A DNA stretch of 64,000 nucleotides from Frigidibacter mobilis (GCF_001620265.1 NZ_CP012661.1:4601001-4665000), one strand, 5' to 3'. Positions 28,573-37,529 are shown, counted from the first letter of the stretch. The notes: generated by a model not told the origin, from the letters alone. Numbers and translations are program-made.

Positions 28573-29415
28573 TCACTGCCTGTCGGCGGGCTTGTCCTGG
28601 GCCATCAGCGCGCTGACAACAGTGCCTGGCAGCGCCTCGGCAGCATAGCCGAAGGTGCCGTGCCTGCGCACCTCCTCGGCCGCGCGCATCAGGGCGCCAA
28701 GCGCGGCGCGGGCGAAGGAACCGCCGACGCTGATCCGCCGCGCGCCTGCCTCTGACAGCTCGGCCACCGTGTAGGTTTTGCCCCTCAGCCCCATCAGCAC
28801 GTTCACCGGCCTGTCCACCTCGCGGCAGACGGTCCGGATCGCGTCCAGATCGGGCAGGCCCGGGGCGTAGAGCACATCGGCCCCGGCCTCGGCAAAGGCC
28901 TGCAGGCGCCGGATCGTATCGGCGAGGTCGGGGCGGCCCCACAGGTAGTTCTCGGCCCGGGCGGTCAGCACGAAGCGCAGGCCGCGTGCCGCCTCTGCCG
29001 CCGCGCGGATCCGGTCGACCGCGTGGGACAGCTCAAAGATCGGCGCATCGGGATTGCCGGTCGCATCCTCGATGGAGCCGCCGACGAGGCCGGTCGCGGC
29101 GGCGAGGCGGATCGTTTCCGCGCAGGCCTCGGGGGCGGCGCCGAAGCCGTCTTCAAGGTCGGCCGACACCGGCAGGTCGGTCGCGGCGACAATCTCGGCG
29201 GCATTCGCAAGGATCTCGGCCCGGCCAAGGCTGGCAAAGGAATCGCGCTTGCCCCTGGAGAAGGCATAGCCGGCGCTGGTGGTCGCCAGTGCCGCAAACC
29301 CCAGCGAGGCCAGCAGGCGCGCCGAGCCGGCATCCCAGGGATTGGGGATGACAAAGGCGCCCGGCCCGCCATGCAGGGCCTGGAAGCGGGCGAATTTGGC
29401 GGGCTGGTCGGGCAT
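28573..29415 (-). CDS. Isocitrate lyase/PEP mutase family protein
   Basis: A 280-residue TIM-barrel enzyme of the PEP mutase/isocitrate lyase superfamily. It shows NPWDAGSARLLASLGF, the metal-binding DLEDGFG, GGSIEDATG and VLTARAENYLWG. It lacks the KKCGH loop of true isocitrate lyase, so it is more likely a carboxy-vicinal-diol or methylisocitrate-like lyase, or a phosphonopyruvate-type enzyme. Its reaction is not known. Confidence 0.88.
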   Translation of the reverse strand: MPDQPAKFARFQALHGGPGAFVIPNPWDAGSARLLASLGFAALATTSAGYAFSRGKRDSFASLGRAEILANAAEIVAATDLPVSADLEDGFGAAPEACAETIRLAAATGLVGGSIEDATGNPDAPIFELSHAVDRIRAAAEAARGLRFVLTARAENYLWGRPDLADTIRRLQAFAEAGADVLYAPGLPDLDAIRTVCREVDRPVNVLMGLRGKTYTVAELSEAGARRISVGGSFARAALGALMRAAEEVRRHGTFGYAAEALPGTVVSALMAQDKPADRQ

Positions 29416-29490
29416 GGGGGCCTCCGCGATGTGGGTGGGGTGAGTATAGCGGGGGTGAACGTAAAGGGAACGTGTTTTTGGGGTCAGCGC

Positions 29491-30378
29491 CTACAGCAGC
29501 AATCCGAGGCGGGAGAGCGTCAGCCGCGATTGCCGGCAGAGGGCTTCATTCCTGCCGCCGCGATAATAGCTGAGCGCGATCACCGCGCCGTAGAGCGCCC
29601 ATCCCCGGGCGCGCAGCCAGTCGTCATCGCCAAGGCCAAGCCGGTCCCGAAAGGCCGTGCGCGCCGAAGGATCTATCCAGGACCATGCGGCGGCGTAATC
29701 CGCGGCCGGATCGCCGACGGCCGAAAGCCCCCAGTCGATCACGCCGCGCAGATGGCCGTCGCGGGCGATCAGGTTGTCGGCCTTCAGATCGCCATGCAGC
29801 CAGACCGGAGCGCCGCGGAAGCCTGCCGCGCAGGCTTCCTGCCAGAGGCCTTGCGCGCGAAGACCGTCGATCTCATCGGCCAGCAGGGCGATGGCGGGCA
29901 GCATGGCCGGGGTCAGGCCGTCCAGCGGGATGCCCCGCCGGCTGTTCAGCGCCCCGGCCGGAGGGGCGCCCGCCGTCGCCTTGCGGTGCAGGGCCTGCAG
30001 GAAATCCGCAAGTGCCAGGGCAGCGGCGCGGCTGTCTGCAATATGCTGCGGCGTGGCGATCTGCCCTTCCATCCAGTCGAAGATGCCGAAGTCGAAGGGG
30101 GTGCCACGTTCCGCGCGCCCGCGAAACCTGAGCTGTGGAACCGCCAGCGGCAGGTCCGCCATCTGCGGCAGCCAGTCAAGCTCCTTCGCAAGCAGGGCCA
30201 CGGCGGATGGCCGCCGCGGGAGCCGGACCGAAAGCCGGTCCCCCAGCCGGTAGATCGCATTGTCGGTTCCGCTCGAGGCGAGGCGATGCAGTGGCAGGCC
30301 GGCCCAGTGCGGGGCCTGCTCCCGGAGAAGGCGCTGCACGAAGGCGGCGTCGGAGGGACTCTCGTCAGGGTGCATCAT
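29491..30378 (-). CDS. APH-family phosphotransferase
   Basis: A 295-residue kinase-fold protein of the aminoglycoside phosphotransferase (APH) family. The catalytic loop is HGDLKADN near residue 195 and the metal-binding motif is VIDWGLSAVGDPAADYA; an N-terminal lysine equivalent is within LLAKELDWLP. Most chromosomal members act on small metabolites rather than antibiotics, so a resistance role should not be assumed. It lies about 90 bases downstream of the ribbon-helix-helix gene on the same strand. Confidence 0.88.
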   Translation of the reverse strand: MMHPDESPSDAAFVQRLLREQAPHWAGLPLHRLASSGTDNAIYRLGDRLSVRLPRRPSAVALLAKELDWLPQMADLPLAVPQLRFRGRAERGTPFDFGIFDWMEGQIATPQHIADSRAAALALADFLQALHRKATAGAPPAGALNSRRGIPLDGLTPAMLPAIALLADEIDGLRAQGLWQEACAAGFRGAPVWLHGDLKADNLIARDGHLRGVIDWGLSAVGDPAADYAAAWSWIDPSARTAFRDRLGLGDDDWLRARGWALYGAVIALSYYRGGRNEALCRQSRLTLSRLGLLL

Positions 30379-30467
30379 GGGCTGCAGATAGCCCGGCAGC
30401 GTGACGCCCCCGTGTCAGGCCGGACCGGGCGCGCGCAAGGGCCGGCCGGGCGGGGCTGGTGGGAGTT

Positions 30468-30935
30468 TCAGGCCGCGCGGCCCTTGCGGCGGGGCGGGGC
30501 TGGGACGTGTCCTTCGCCGCCCTCGGCCTGCACCTGCCCGGGGAAGGGCGCGCGGAAGCGCAGGGTCAGTTCCGCAAGCGGCTGGCCGATGGCGGCGCTG
30601 TCGATCAGGCGGTGATCGGCGGGCCATGTGTGCAGCGCCAGCACCCGGTCTGCCCCGAGCCGCAGCACGAAGCCGGTGGCCCGAAGGCGCGATTGCAGGT
30701 CAAGCCAGCCAAGCGCGTCGGCGAAGGCGCGCTGGACGGGGACGGGCGGCTGGGCGGCATCCCACGCCGCTGGCTGCGACGGCTCTGCGGTTGGCGCCGC
30801 ATTCCCGAGGAACACCTGCTGCAGCGTGGCGCGGACCAGATCCTGCGGGGTTTGCCCGGCATCGCGCGCGGCGCGGCCGATGGCGGCGATCAGCTCCACC
30901 GGCAGGTTGAGCGAGACAAGGCGCATGGGGTTCAT
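30468..30935 (-). CDS. Ribbon-helix-helix-like protein with unassigned C-terminal region
   Basis: A 155-residue protein whose first ~45 residues look like a ribbon-helix-helix fold: a short strand MRLVSLNLP followed by two helices (VELIAAIGRAARDAG and TPQDLVRATLQQVF). The middle (about 65-125) is a mixed alpha/beta stretch I cannot place, and the tail is basic and Pro-rich (PAPPRRKGRAA). It may be a small regulator. A second possible start is the ATG at 30926; neither start has a strong ribosome-binding site. Confidence 0.6.
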   Translation of the reverse strand: MNPMRLVSLNLPVELIAAIGRAARDAGQTPQDLVRATLQQVFLGNAAPTAEPSQPAAWDAAQPPVPVQRAFADALGWLDLQSRLRATGFVLRLGADRVLALHTWPADHRLIDSAAIGQPLAELTLRFRAPFPGQVQAEGGEGHVPAPPRRKGRAA

Positions 30936-30964
30936 GCGCTGCAGTCTTGCCCGAGTCCGGTTAA

Positions 30965-31008
30965 GGCGGGGTTCGCGGCGGGCTGTGCTGCTTGGCGCGA
31001 ACCCCGCC
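30965..31008. terminator. 13-bp perfect hairpin after the carbonic anhydrase gene
   Basis: GGCGGGGTTCGCG (30965-30977) pairs perfectly with CGCGAACCCCGCC (30996-31008) around an 18-base loop. It starts two bases beyond the minus-strand carbonic anhydrase stop, so it most likely ends that transcript. No T tract is present. Confidence 0.6.
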
Positions 31009-31010
31009 CG

Positions 31011-31658
31011 TCAGACCGAGACGAAGCCGCCGCTGGCCGGGTCGAACTGCATCAGGCTGCCATCGGCGATGTCGTTCCACAGGCCGTGGATCGACATCTC
31101 ATGCGATTCGACGGCCGATTTCACGAAGGGGAAGCTCATCAGGTTTTCAAGGCTTATCAGCACCGCCTGCTGTTCGAGGGCGCGGATGCGCTCGCCTTCG
31201 GGCAGGCCCGCCACCCGGTCATAGCCGGGGCGAAGGATGTCCATCCAGCGGCCGACGAAGCTGGTGCGCTCCTCCAGCGCCGGCGCATTGCCCGAGCACA
31301 TGTCATGGCAGCCGCGCACGCCGCCGCATTGCGAATGGCCCATCACGATCAGATGCGCGACCTTCAGCGCGGTGACCGCGTATTCGACCGCGGCCGAGGT
31401 GCCGTGATAGTCGCCGTCGGGCGCATAGGGCGGCACCAGGTTGGCGATGTTGCGGTGAATGAAGAACTCACCCGTATCGGCCCCGAAGATCGAGGTGACA
31501 TGCACCCGGCTGTCGCAGCAGGAGATGACCATCGCGCGCGGATGCTGGCCGTCTTCGGCAAGGCGGCGATACCAGACGCGGTTTTCGGTGAAGGTGGTTG
31601 CTCGCCAGCCCTGATAGCGCTGGATCAGATACGTGGGTAGCGGTCTTGCGTTTTGCAT
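31011..31658 (-). CDS. Beta-carbonic anhydrase
   Basis: A 215-residue beta-class carbonic anhydrase interconverting CO2 and bicarbonate. Zinc ligands are Cys47, His108 and Cys111 (CCDSR and GHSQCGG), with Asp49 and Arg51 forming the catalytic dyad. The start at 31658 follows CAGGAGCGACC and is preferred over an in-frame ATG at 31712. It is divergent from the short unassigned gene at 31821. Confidence 0.94.
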   Translation of the reverse strand: MQNARPLPTYLIQRYQGWRATTFTENRVWYRRLAEDGQHPRAMVISCCDSRVHVTSIFGADTGEFFIHRNIANLVPPYAPDGDYHGTSAAVEYAVTALKVAHLIVMGHSQCGGVRGCHDMCSGNAPALEERTSFVGRWMDILRPGYDRVAGLPEGERIRALEQQAVLISLENLMSFPFVKSAVESHEMSIHGLWNDIADGSLMQFDPASGGFVSV

Positions 31659-31820
31659 CGGTCGCTCCTGGCTTCCTGGTCGAAAGAAGGCTGACCCGAG
31701 ATACGCGAGCATTTGCGGAAATTCGAGAGTATTTCTGCGCGCACATCAACGATTTCTTGAGGGCGGACCGAGAATCTTGCGCAAGGCGTGGGGGCGCCGG
31801 GACCAAGGGGTGATGGGGTG

Positions 31821-32231
31821 ATGCAATCTGTTCAACGTCGCGTTGCGGCGCGGGATGCCGCGCCGGCGCAGCTGGTACATGACGAAAAGGTGCGGCTGGA
31901 TGGCGACCGGCTGGTCGCACTGTATGGCGAATTGGGCGAGGCGGGGGCCGAGGCGGTGATCTGCCGCGCGATCGAGGATCTGGCAACGGCGCTGGCCGAT
32001 CTGCAGCGGCTGGCGGTGGCCTGCGATCTGGCGCCGATGCCGGGACGGGCGCGGCTGCTGGCGCGCATCGCCGAGGATATCGGCATGGTCAGCCTGTCGC
32101 GGGTGGCGCTGGATGTGGCGGTCTGCGCAGGGCGCGGCGACCTTGCGGCGCTGGCGGCGGTGCTGGCACGGCTGGTGCGGATCGGGGACCGGTCACTAAC
32201 GGCGGTGTGGGATCTGCAGGACCGGGATTAG
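31821..32231 (+). CDS. Unrecognised small helical protein
   Basis: A 136-residue protein I do not recognise. It appears all-helical, with heptad-like Leu/Ala stretches (AVICRAIEDLATALADLQRLAVAC and VSLSRVALDVAVCAGRGDLAALAAVLARL). Three cysteines are present but no metal motif. The start at 31821 has only a weak GGGGTG in front of it. Codon use matches its neighbours. The roughly 270 bases after it, up to the aminopeptidase gene, show no further gene. Confidence 0.6.
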   Translation: MQSVQRRVAARDAAPAQLVHDEKVRLDGDRLVALYGELGEAGAEAVICRAIEDLATALADLQRLAVACDLAPMPGRARLLARIAEDIGMVSLSRVALDVAVCAGRGDLAALAAVLARLVRIGDRSLTAVWDLQDRD

Positions 32232-32500
32232 GCGCGCGCGCGGCGGGGGGATCCGGCGCGCGTTCCTTGCTTTGCGGCCGAGGTGCCATGTTGGCCTGCC
32301 GGGGAGCTGCGCAGAATCTGGCGCCGGGATCTCTCTGTCTTCGCCCGTTCTGCCGTGGCCCGGCGCACGGCTCGCGGCCCTGCGGTGGATATGGTTGGAG
32401 CGTGTTGGCCTTTGCGCGGACGCCCCGCCCTTTCGGCCCCCTTGCAGGCCCCCGCCAAAGTTCTAGGCTGCGGCCAGTGCAACCGCCCCGAGGCCATCCC

Positions 32501-33904
32501 ATGCCGCTGACTTTCGCCGATCCTTCTGCCCCGTCCCTTCCGCTGCATGTCGTGGACAAGGCGGCGCTGGCTGCCTGGCGGGAAACCCTGCCAGCCCCGG
32601 CGCAGGCTTGGCTGGCCGGCTCGGGCTTTGCCGCCGGGCTGGGCGAGATCTGCCTGATCCCGGGCGCGGAGGGCGCGCTGGCGGGGGCGGTGATCGGCTA
32701 TGGCGATGCCGCGGCGCGGGCGCGGGGGCGGTTCTGGCTGGCGAAGGCGGCTGAGACGCTGCCGGCGGGCGCCTGGCACCTCGAGGCGAACCTGCTGCCC
32801 GAGGAGAAGGAAGAGGCGGCGCTGGGCTGGCTGCTGGCGGGCTATCGCTTTGGCCGCTACCGCGCCGCGACATCGGCCCCGGGCGCGATGCTGAAGGCAC
32901 CGGAGGGAGTGGATGCCGCGCGGCTGGAAGTGATCGCCAATGCCGAGGCGCTGACCCGCGACCTTATCAACACTCCTGCCTCCGATCTGGGGCCGCAGGA
33001 GCTGGAGGCGGCCTTTGCCGGGCTTGCGGCGCGCTTCAACGCCGAGGTGACGGTGATCCGCGGGCAGGAGCTGCTGGCGCAGAACCTGCCGATGATCCAT
33101 GCCGTCGGCCGTGCCTCGCCGCGCGAACCGCGGCTGCTGGAGATGCGCTGGGGCACGGAAGGCCCGCGGCTGACGCTGGTGGGCAAGGGCGTGTGCTTCG
33201 ATACCGGGGGGCTGGACCTGAAGCCCGCCTCCGGCATGGGGCTGATGAAGAAGGACATGGGGGGCGCCGCCACGGTGATGGGGCTGGCGCAGATGATAAT
33301 GGGCCTTGGCCTGAAGCTGCGGCTGCGGGTGCTGGTGCCGGCGGTGGAGAATGCGGTGGCCGGCAATGCGCTGCGCCCGCAGGATATCCTGACCAGCCGC
33401 AAGGGCCTGACGGTCGAGGTGAACAACACCGATGCCGAGGGTCGGCTGATCCTGGGTGACGCGCTGGCCCTGGCCGATGAGGAGGCGCCCGACTGCCTGA
33501 TCTGCATGGCGACACTGACCGGCTCGGCGCGGGTGGCGCTGGGGCCGGACCTGCCGCCCTTCTACACCGATGACGAGGCGCTGGCGGCGGCGATTGCTGC
33601 CGGGGCGGCGCGGGCGCGCGATCCGCTGTGGCGGATGCCGTTCTGGACGCCCTACGACCCGCTGATCGAACCCGGCATCGCCGATCTGGACAATGCCCCC
33701 GCCGGCTCGATGGCCGGGTCGATCACCGCGGCGCTGTTCCTGCGCCGCTTCGTGACCGAGACCCCGCGCTTCGTGCATTTCGACCTCTATGGCTGGCAGC
33801 CGGTCGCCGCGCCGGGCCGGCCCAAGGGCGCCGCCGCGCAGGGGGCACGGGCGCTGCTGGCCGCGTTGCCAGACATTCTGGGGGCGGAGGTTTCCAAGCC
33901 ATGA
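32501..33904 (+). CDS. M17 leucyl aminopeptidase family protein
   Basis: A 467-residue cytosolic zinc/manganese aminopeptidase. The active-site block GKGVCFDTGGLDLKP holds the catalytic lysine and a metal ligand; KKDMGGAA and NTDAEGRL supply the remaining ligands and the signature. The N-terminal domain is shorter than in PepA, as in the group lacking DNA-binding function. The start at 32501 begins MPLTFAD; longer frames upstream are not family-like. It overlaps the NlpC/P60 gene by four bases (ATGA). Confidence 0.92.
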   Translation: MPLTFADPSAPSLPLHVVDKAALAAWRETLPAPAQAWLAGSGFAAGLGEICLIPGAEGALAGAVIGYGDAAARARGRFWLAKAAETLPAGAWHLEANLLPEEKEEAALGWLLAGYRFGRYRAATSAPGAMLKAPEGVDAARLEVIANAEALTRDLINTPASDLGPQELEAAFAGLAARFNAEVTVIRGQELLAQNLPMIHAVGRASPREPRLLEMRWGTEGPRLTLVGKGVCFDTGGLDLKPASGMGLMKKDMGGAATVMGLAQMIMGLGLKLRLRVLVPAVENAVAGNALRPQDILTSRKGLTVEVNNTDAEGRLILGDALALADEEAPDCLICMATLTGSARVALGPDLPPFYTDDEALAAAIAAGAARARDPLWRMPFWTPYDPLIEPGIADLDNAPAGSMAGSITAALFLRRFVTETPRFVHFDLYGWQPVAAPGRPKGAAAQGARALLAALPDILGAEVSKP

Positions 33905-34728
33905 CCGACCGCCGCGCCACGCCCGCCACGCCGCGCATCGCCCTGGCCTCGCTGCAGGGTGTTCTGGAGGCTCCCGCCTGGACCAACGGCACCCCCGCCC
34001 GCATCGTCGCGCCGCTGGCCGACCTGCTGGCCAGCCCCGGCGGCGCCCGCGACCGGCAGCTGCTGTGCGGCGACCGGGTGACGGAGATCGAGCGCTATCA
34101 GGGCTTCGGCTTCGTGATGGCGGTCAAGGACGGCTATTGCGGCTGGGTGGCCGAGGTGGCGCTTGGCCCCGACATGGCGCCGACGCACCGGGTTTCGGCC
34201 CCCGCCACGCATCTCTACCGGGCGCCCAAGCTCTCGACGCCCGAGGCCTGCACGCTGTCCTTTGGCGCGCGGCTGACCATCGCCGCCGAGCATGAGCGCT
34301 TTGCCGAAACCCATGACGGGTTCTTCGTGCCCCGCGCCCATATCGCCCCGGCGGACGAGACCGAGGCCGATGCGGTGACGGTGGCCGAGATGTTCCTGGG
34401 CACGCCCTATCTGTGGGGCGGCAATTCGCGGGCGGGCATCGACTGTTCGGGGCTGGTGCAGGCGGCTTTGCTGGCCTGCGGCCTGGACTGCCCCGGCGAC
34501 AGCGACCAGCAGCGCGAGGCGCTTGGCCATCTGATCCCCTCGCAGGGGCCGTTCCGGCGCGGCCACCTGTTCTTCTGGCCCGGCCATGTGGCGATGGCGG
34601 TGGATGACCAACGGCTGATCCATGCCAACGGCTTCCGCGCCGCCACCGCGCACGAGGGGATCGAGACCTGCATCGCCCGGATCGAGGCGCAGGGCGAGGG
34701 TCCGTTGCTTTGCGTGAAACGGCTGTAG
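33901..34728 (+). CDS. NlpC/P60 (C40) peptidase with SH3-like N-terminus
   Basis: A 275-residue protein with two bacterial-SH3-like regions (about 45-150) and a C-terminal NlpC/P60 cysteine peptidase domain. The catalytic Cys is in GIDCSGLVQAA, His in WPGHVAMAVD and the third polar residue in LIHANGF. Such enzymes cut gamma-D-Glu-diaminopimelate bonds; with no signal peptide and an aminopeptidase partner overlapping it, it probably degrades recycled murein peptides in the cytoplasm. This pairing with M17 peptidase supports that inference. Confidence 0.9.
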   Translation: MTDRRATPATPRIALASLQGVLEAPAWTNGTPARIVAPLADLLASPGGARDRQLLCGDRVTEIERYQGFGFVMAVKDGYCGWVAEVALGPDMAPTHRVSAPATHLYRAPKLSTPEACTLSFGARLTIAAEHERFAETHDGFFVPRAHIAPADETEADAVTVAEMFLGTPYLWGGNSRAGIDCSGLVQAALLACGLDCPGDSDQQREALGHLIPSQGPFRRGHLFFWPGHVAMAVDDQRLIHANGFRAATAHEGIETCIARIEAQGEGPLLCVKRL

Positions 34729-34738
34729 CCCGCCCGCT

Positions 34739-35092
34739 TCAGTCGATCGGGCGGATCAGCTTGCGCTCCAGCACCCGCAGCACGGTCGGCAGGTCATGGC
34801 CGCGCCGCAGCACCTGCCCGTCCATGCCGATCACCGCATAGAGCCCCTGCTTGCCGCGCAGGCGGGGGCGCTTCTCGATGCGGTAGAGCGGGTTCTCGGC
34901 GCTGCGCCGGAAGACGCAGAACACCGCCACCTCGCGCAGGAAGCTCATCGCGTAGTCGCGCCACTCGCCGGCGGCGACCATCTTGCCGTAAAGCGACAGC
35001 AGCGCCGACAGCTCGGTACGGTCGAAGGCCACCTGATCGGGGACCATCGCGGCACCGGGGCCGGGCAGGGGCGTGGGCGTGAACACCGACAT
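34739..35092 (-). CDS. DUF2794 domain-containing protein
   Basis: A 117-residue cytoplasmic protein of the DUF2794 family, found in Alphaproteobacteria. Characteristic parts are FDRTELSALLSLYGKMVAAGEWRDYA (residues ~20-45, shown by its ends FDRTEL and EWRDYA) and the C-terminal PTVLRVLERKLIRPID. Function is unknown. The start at 35092 (MSVFTPTPL) is preferred to an ATG 25 codons upstream in Pro-rich sequence. Confidence 0.82.
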   Translation of the reverse strand: MSVFTPTPLPGPGAAMVPDQVAFDRTELSALLSLYGKMVAAGEWRDYAMSFLREVAVFCVFRRSAENPLYRIEKRPRLRGKQGLYAVIGMDGQVLRRGHDLPTVLRVLERKLIRPID

Positions 35093-35191
35093 GACCGGAG
35101 TGTGACAAGTCGGGGGGCGCAAATCAAGCGGGGGGTTGGGGAGGGTGTGTCCGGGGTCGAAGGCCACTCAGCGGGACGAGGCGGACGGCTG

Positions 35192-35662
35192 TTAGTTTTC
35201 CGATCGAACCGGAATGCGCCTCTTCTGGAAGCCGGTTTTCGACTGCTCGAAGCCCGCACGGAGGTAGAAGTTCAGCGTTGCGGGCTCTTTTGAGCCCGTC
35301 AGCAGCATGACCTTATAGCAGCCTTCGGACCACGCCGCGCCAGACGCAGCGTCAAGAATCTGTCGGCCGTAGCCATGTTGTCGATAATCACTATGCGTCA
35401 CGACGTTTTCAATAATGCCAAAAGGCTTTGCGCCGCGCGTGAGATTCGGGACGACTGCCAGAGCGCAGGACGCAACAAGCACACCGTGCAGTTCACCCAA
35501 AAATATGGCGCTTCCGGGATATAAAAGGAAGCGGGCGAAAGCTTCAGATGCAGACGCGTCATCAGGGCGATCATCTCCGGGGATGAGGTGCTGATATAGG
35601 TCCAACAGCCGGGGAATATCGCTTCCGGTGGCCCGCCTTATTCTCAGTATCGATTCTGCCAT
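35192..35662 (-). CDS. GNAT family N-acetyltransferase, lower-GC
   Basis: A 156-residue GCN5-type acetyltransferase. The acetyl-CoA loop is in HSDYRQHGYGRQILDAA and the family FYLRAGFEQ motif is near the C-terminus. Its base composition is visibly lower in GC than the surroundings (33 of 60 bases are G or C in 35401-35460), with codons such as ATA, TTT and AAA that neighbours avoid, which suggests recent acquisition. The substrate is not known. Confidence 0.88.
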   Translation of the reverse strand: MAESILRIRRATGSDIPRLLDLYQHLIPGDDRPDDASASEAFARFLLYPGSAIFLGELHGVLVASCALAVVPNLTRGAKPFGIIENVVTHSDYRQHGYGRQILDAASGAAWSEGCYKVMLLTGSKEPATLNFYLRAGFEQSKTGFQKRRIPVRSEN

Positions 35663-35804
35663 AGCTCAATATGGTTCAAACCATCGACCTGGAACAATGG
35701 GCTCAAGCCACCGATCAATCCCACCCCACCCCGCCCATACCAACCCTTCCCCGCCCGCCCCCGCCTTGCTAGCAATGCGGCAGGACAGGACCGAGGAGAC
35801 TCCC

Positions 35805-36662
35805 ATGAAACTGCTGCGTTATGGGCCAAAGGGCCAGGAAAGGCCCGGGCTGCTGGATGCCGAAGGCCGCGTGCGGAGCCTGTCCGGGATCATCCCAGAC
35901 CTTGCGGGTGAGGCGCTGCTGCCCGGTAGCCTGCGCCGGATCGCGGCGCTGGACGAGGCCGCGCTGCCGCTGGTCGAAGGCAGGCCGCAGCAGGGGCTGC
36001 GGCTTGGCCCCTGCGTGGCGGGCACGCAGAAGTTCATCGCCATCGGGCTCAACTATGCCGACCATGCCGCCGAATCCGGGATGGCGGTTCCGGCAGAGCC
36101 GGTGGTGTTCAACAAATGGACCAGCAGCATCTCCGGCCCCGATGACGATGTGGAACTGCCGCGCGGCTCGGTGAAAACCGACTGGGAGGTGGAGCTGGGC
36201 GTGGTGATCGGCCAGGGCGGGCGGTATATCGACGAGGCCCGGGCGCTGGAGCATGTGGCGGGCTATTGCGTCGTCAACGACGTGTCGGAGCGCGAATGGC
36301 AGACCGAACGCGGCGGCACCTGGGACAAGGGCAAGGGCTTTGACACGTTCGGCCCGGTCGGCCCCTGGCTGGTGACGCCAGACGAGGCGGGCGACGTGGC
36401 CGCACTGGGCATGTGGCTGGAAGTTGACGGAAAGCGCATGCAGACCGGCAGCACCGCCACCATGATCTTCGGCGTGGCCGAGATCATCGCCTATGTCAGC
36501 CGCTTCCTGTCCCTGACCCCCGGCGACATCCTCACCACCGGCACCCCGCCCGGCGTCGGCATGGGGATGCGCCCGCCGCGCTACCTGAAGGCCGGCGAGG
36601 TGGTGCGGCTGGGGATCGACGGGCTGGGGGTGCAGACGCAAAGGGTGGTGGCGCCGCGCTGA
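35805..36662 (+). CDS. Fumarylacetoacetate hydrolase family protein
   Basis: A 285-residue FAH-fold enzyme. The metal site is formed by the acidic residues of KTDWEVELGVVIG and the segment YCVVNDVSEREWQ; the C-terminal block TGTPPGVGMGMRPP is typical of the 2-hydroxyhepta-2,4-diene-1,7-dioate isomerase/acylpyruvase branch. It probably cleaves or isomerises a 2,4-diketo acid from aromatic or sugar breakdown. The start at 35805 follows CCGAGGAG. Confidence 0.92.
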   Translation: MKLLRYGPKGQERPGLLDAEGRVRSLSGIIPDLAGEALLPGSLRRIAALDEAALPLVEGRPQQGLRLGPCVAGTQKFIAIGLNYADHAAESGMAVPAEPVVFNKWTSSISGPDDDVELPRGSVKTDWEVELGVVIGQGGRYIDEARALEHVAGYCVVNDVSEREWQTERGGTWDKGKGFDTFGPVGPWLVTPDEAGDVAALGMWLEVDGKRMQTGSTATMIFGVAEIIAYVSRFLSLTPGDILTTGTPPGVGMGMRPPRYLKAGEVVRLGIDGLGVQTQRVVAPR

Positions 36663-36768
36663 GTTGACATTCGCGTGACCCTGCGGAAGCCTGTCTTCTG
36701 CAGGTCATACTGCCGCGTATAGTCGCCCCGTGCGTAACCCGTCAGCAACCCAACCAGGGAGCCAACCA

Positions 36769-37203
36769 GTGAAACTGCAAGCAAAAATCTTCGGTCTCGG
36801 CCTTGTCCTCGTGGCCGGCATGGCCGTCGCCAAGGACGGGGTGACCAACCCGGTCGTGAAAGAGCGGATGGACCTGATGCAGGTGGTGCGGGTGAATACC
36901 GGCACGCTGGGCGACATGGCCGCGGGCAAGGCGCCCTTCGATGCCGCAAGGGCGGCCGAGGCACAGGCGGCGCTGGTGGCGGCTGCTGCCGACATCCCGG
37001 CGAAGTTCGAGCCCGAAGAGACCGATCCGGTGTCGGAAGCCAGGCCCGAGATCTGGATGATGTTCGACGAGTTCACCGCCAAGGCGAAATCGCTCGAAGA
37101 GGCCGCGGCCGCGGTCGATACCGCCTCGCTGGACGGGGTGAAGGCCGGGATGGGGCCGGTCGGCGCATCGTGCAAGGCCTGCCACAGCGACTACCGGATG
37201 TAA
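36769..37203 (+). CDS. Cytochrome c class II (cytochrome c'/c-554-like)
   Basis: A 144-residue periplasmic haem protein. A GTG start at 36769 after CAGGGAGCC yields a signal peptide of ~20 residues ([21 protein letters not shown] range). The mature four-helix part ends with the haem-binding CKACH motif near the C-terminus, the hallmark of class II cytochromes c. The usual roles are electron transfer or NO binding. Rhodobacter sphaeroides c-554 is a comparable protein. It precedes, with the convergent I78-type gene between, the formaldehyde dehydrogenase gene. Confidence 0.9.
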   Translation: MKLQAKIFGLGLVLVAGMAVAKDGVTNPVVKERMDLMQVVRVNTGTLGDMAAGKAPFDAARAAEAQAALVAAAADIPAKFEPEETDPVSEARPEIWMMFDEFTAKAKSLEEAAAAVDTASLDGVKAGMGPVGASCKACHSDYRM

Positions 37204-37217
37204 CGCCTGGCGGTTGG

Positions 37218-37241
37218 AAAGGGGCGCCGGGGTGCCCCTTT
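37218..37241. terminator. Bidirectional terminator between cytochrome and I78-type genes
   Basis: AAAGGGGC (37218-37225) pairs with GCCCCTTT (37234-37241) around an 8-base loop. The A/T ends give each strand a short T tract, fitting a terminator for both convergent genes. Confidence 0.65.
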
Positions 37242-37247
37242 GTCGGT

Positions 37248-37529
37248 CTAGCCGCAATAGACGCGGCTGATCCGGCCCGCCTCGTCCACCGAGATGTTCA
37301 GCCGGGCCTCGATGTAATCCATCGTCACCATCTGCCCGGGGTTTATCACCCGCAGCGGCTGGGAAAAGCGCATCGTTTCCAGCCTGCTTGCCGGCTGGCC
37401 GACCAGCCCCCGCAGGCCGGACGCGCCGCAGGCCTCGGCCACCGGCTCGGGGCCGCCCTCGGTCACGCAGGCTGCCAGAAGCAGCAGTGTCGCACCCCCT
37501 GCGATATGCCGTCCGGGAAATCCAGCCAT
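37248..37529 (-). CDS. I78-type peptidase-inhibitor lipoprotein
   Basis: A 93-residue small lipoprotein. The N-terminus has a hydrophobic core and a lipobox LAAC (Cys21). The mature part matches the inhibitor I78 pattern: [17 protein letters not shown], then [13 protein letters not shown] and a C-terminal [19 protein letters not shown]78 members resemble potato-inhibitor-like serine protease inhibitors; many in Alphaproteobacteria are untested. The start at 37529 follows GAGGAGGCGAAG. Confidence 0.85.
   Translation of the reverse strand: MAGFPGRHIAGGATLLLLAACVTEGGPEPVAEACGASGLRGLVGQPASRLETMRFSQPLRVINPGQMVTMDYIEARLNISVDEAGRISRVYCG

Noticed and set aside
29491..30378. Antibiotic resistance by the APH-family protein
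   Set aside because: The HGDLKADN motif is shared by many metabolic kinases; nothing mobile or resistance-related surrounds it.
35281..35298. Hairpin CGGGCTC-TTTT-GAGCCCG
   Set aside because: It lies inside the GNAT coding sequence, where it simply encodes part of the conserved protein; no regulatory context.
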